This document shows positions 62,879 to 64,000 of a stretch of DNA of 64,000 bases, piece by piece. Positions within the stretch are counted from its first letter, which is position 1. Each line of letters starts with the position of its first letter. Under the pieces are notes generated by a model. It saw only the letters and a list, made by a program, of their open reading frames with translations, had not been told where the DNA came from and did not search any database. Origin of the DNA: Parachlamydiales bacterium (GTDB taxonomy: Bacteria; Chlamydiota; Chlamydiia; Chlamydiales; Rhabdochlamydiaceae); contig JAHFTQ010000005.1 of the NCBI GenBank assembly GCA_023265455.1, forward strand, positions 62,001-126,000. The letters run 5' to 3'. The translations under genes were made by a program, and so were the position numbers.

Positions 62879-63649
62879 TTACATTTGATGGACTTGTTCG
62901 ATGGGAGATCCAAGAAAGGTGTTACCAAGGAGGCGAAATTTTTCAGGATCGTCTGAAACAAAAAACTGATAGTGGGGAGCGGAAGTTTGGGAATTGAGCA
63001 GATGACGATCTTCTAATAGTTTTTTGAGTGACATTGCGCAATGTTTTGAGGGGTCGATAATCTGGATGTGAGAAGGAAGCGCTCGTTGGATCTGGGATTG
63101 AAGGAGAGGAAAATGGGTGCAGCCCAGGATCAGCGTGTCGATCTTTTGATTTTTTAAGGGCAGTAAATATTCTTGGATCGCAAGCTCTGTGAGAGGGTGG
63201 TCAATATACCCTTCTTCAACTAAAGAGACGAGAAGTGGGCAGGGTATTGGAATGAGATTTTGAAGGGCATTTTGATACATCCCCGAAGAGATGGTTCCGC
63301 GTGTTGCTAATAGAGCCATTTTATTTGCGGGAGTACGAGCGACTTCTTCAATGGTTGCAGTCGTGATGCCGAGGACAGGGACGGCGATTTTTTTCTGCAG
63401 CTCGGACAGCGCAAAAGAGCAAGCGGTGTGACAGGCGACGACGAGAACTTTGATGTCTTGTTCGGATAAAAATGTGGCGATCTCTAGAGAGTAACGGAGG
63501 ATGGTGTCGCGACTTTTAGTTCCATAGGGAAGATGGGCGGTATCGCCGACGTAAACGATATTTTCGTGAGGAAGAAGGGAGCGGATGGCCTTCATGACTG
63601 TCAGGCCTCCGAAGCCCGAGTCAAAAATGCCTATCTTATTTTGATTCAT
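62879..63649 (-). CDS. murI: glutamate racemase
   Basis: The 256-residue enzyme makes D-glutamate for peptidoglycan. FDSGFGGLTV, GDTAHLPYG, the first catalytic cysteine C73 and the second in LGCTHFPLL (C177, H179) are visible. The usual VACNTA reads VACHTA, so the conserved Asn beside C73 is His74. Classical Chlamydia lacks a clear murI. It overlaps the LysM gene by 14 bp. Confidence 0.9.
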   Translation of the reverse strand: MNQNKIGIFDSGFGGLTVMKAIRSLLPHENIVYVGDTAHLPYGTKSRDTILRYSLEIATFLSEQDIKVLVVACHTACSFALSELQKKIAVPVLGITTATIEEVARTPANKMALLATRGTISSGMYQNALQNLIPIPCPLLVSLVEEGYIDHPLTELAIQEYLLPLKNQKIDTLILGCTHFPLLQSQIQRALPSHIQIIDPSKHCAMSLKKLLEDRHLLNSQTSAPHYQFFVSDDPEKFRLLGNTFLGSPIEQVHQM

Positions 63650-63986
63650 TCGATTGCGGTATAAGAAGCTGCTGCCCGGTAATGATTTTATCTGACGTCA
63701 GGTGGTTGGCGCGTTTCAAAGCATCCAGGGTGACGTTATGTTGATGGGCGATTTTTCCTAAAGAATCACCCGCTTTGACAAGGTATTTCTGGGAGGATAA
63801 AGAGCGGGGCTTGGGGGCTTCCTGCAACTTTTGGTCGAGCTCGATAATCTGATCGCGGTATTGAGCCAAGGAGGAGGTTGTCTGGTTGGCATAGGCCATC
63901 AGAGAGCGAATATCTGTGCTGAGTTTATCAAGGCTCTTTTCTAAGTAGAGGATTTTCTTTTGGAGCGCGGCTACATCGTCATTCAT
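63636..63986 (-). CDS. LysM-domain protein, possibly 5'-truncated by the window edge
   Basis: The 116-residue frame from the ATG at 63986 has a coiled coil (about residues 5-50) and a LysM domain (68-112, YLVKAGDSLGKIAHQHNVTLDALKRANHL). The frame stays open to the window edge (codons CAA AAC AAC TGG), so the true start, perhaps with a membrane anchor, may lie outside. LysM binds peptidoglycan. Overlap with murI supports a wall-related operon. Confidence 0.75.
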   Translation of the reverse strand: MNDDVAALQKKILYLEKSLDKLSTDIRSLMAYANQTTSSLAQYRDQIIELDQKLQEAPKPRSLSSQKYLVKAGDSLGKIAHQHNVTLDALKRANHLTSDKIITGQQLLIPQSNESK

Positions 63987-64000
63987 CCAGTTGTTTTGAT

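Overview
The window looks like a chromosomal segment of a chlamydia-like bacterium (order Chlamydiales, most likely outside the genus Chlamydia). The evidence is the mixture of genes: a small MOMP-like porin with the GNPxEP motif after its signal peptide, a gspD-E-F-G-H operon in the chlamydial order with an unknown gene in front, a chlamydial-type major sigma factor, Inc-like proteins with a bilobed hydrophobic domain, and eukaryote-like secreted proteins (F-box, Fic, PP2C, MORN). By eye the base composition is mid-40s percent GC. I cannot name the genus. No rRNA, CRISPR array or intact transposase gene was found; there is one tRNA (tRNA-Ala GGC).

Layout. 1-5.3 kb: thrS runs off the left edge and diverges from a large chlamydial hypothetical gene. 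The last 198 bp of that gene are repeated about 1.7 kb downstream, and two Inc-like/coiled-coil genes on the other strand lie between the copies. 5.3-8.8 kb: an XRE-ImmA/IrrE plus PIN toxin-antitoxin-like pair, then a compact TetR / zinc-ribbon / hemerythrin / MazG-like operon. 8.9-14 kb: MOMP-like protein, Fic protein, two overlooked tiny lysine-rich genes, a second outer-membrane barrel and an LplT-like transporter with a degenerate acyltransferase tail. 14-21 kb: overlapping recC-recB-recD, followed by a nested palindrome. 21-30 kb: rpsT, DUF3592, an internally duplicated membrane-anchored protein, coiA, rpoD (sigma66), a structured downstream region, a kinase-like protein, tRNA-Ala, an aspartate/aromatic aminotransferase and mreC.

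30-36 kb: a small secreted peptide, two tandem CDP-glycerol-type glycerophosphotransferase paralogues, mutY, a GT4 glycosyltransferase and two membrane proteins. 36-43.8 kb: the type II secretion operon ending with a PEBP/YbhB gene. 43.8-52.6 kb is the most accessory-looking part: a long palindromic element, small membrane and zinc-ribbon-like proteins, a secreted 856-aa MORN2-repeat protein, an F-box plus beta-propeller-like protein, a DauR-like regulator fused to a PhzF isomerase, a 177-bp MITE-like hairpin, a DUF2000 protein and a PP2C phosphatase whose ribosome binding site lies inside a perfect 12-bp hairpin. 52.6-64 kb: rsmD, a vWA/TPR pair, a DMT transporter, an AbiEi/AbiEii module with two 30-bp operator-like repeats, a TPR membrane protein, a glycine-zipper lipoprotein, an OmpR-type response regulator, murI and a LysM protein.

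How the genes work together. Housekeeping functions (translation, recBCD repair, transcription, wall precursors and cell-shape genes murI/mreC/LysM, T2SS) are interleaved with toxin-antitoxin-like modules and predicted host-interaction proteins. Strongest candidates for something undescribed: the F-box/propeller protein, the regulator-PhzF fusion, the repeat-flanked Inc-like pair, the SD-sequestering hairpin before the PP2C gene and the tandem tiny basic peptides. All functional assignments come from reading motifs; no database search was run.
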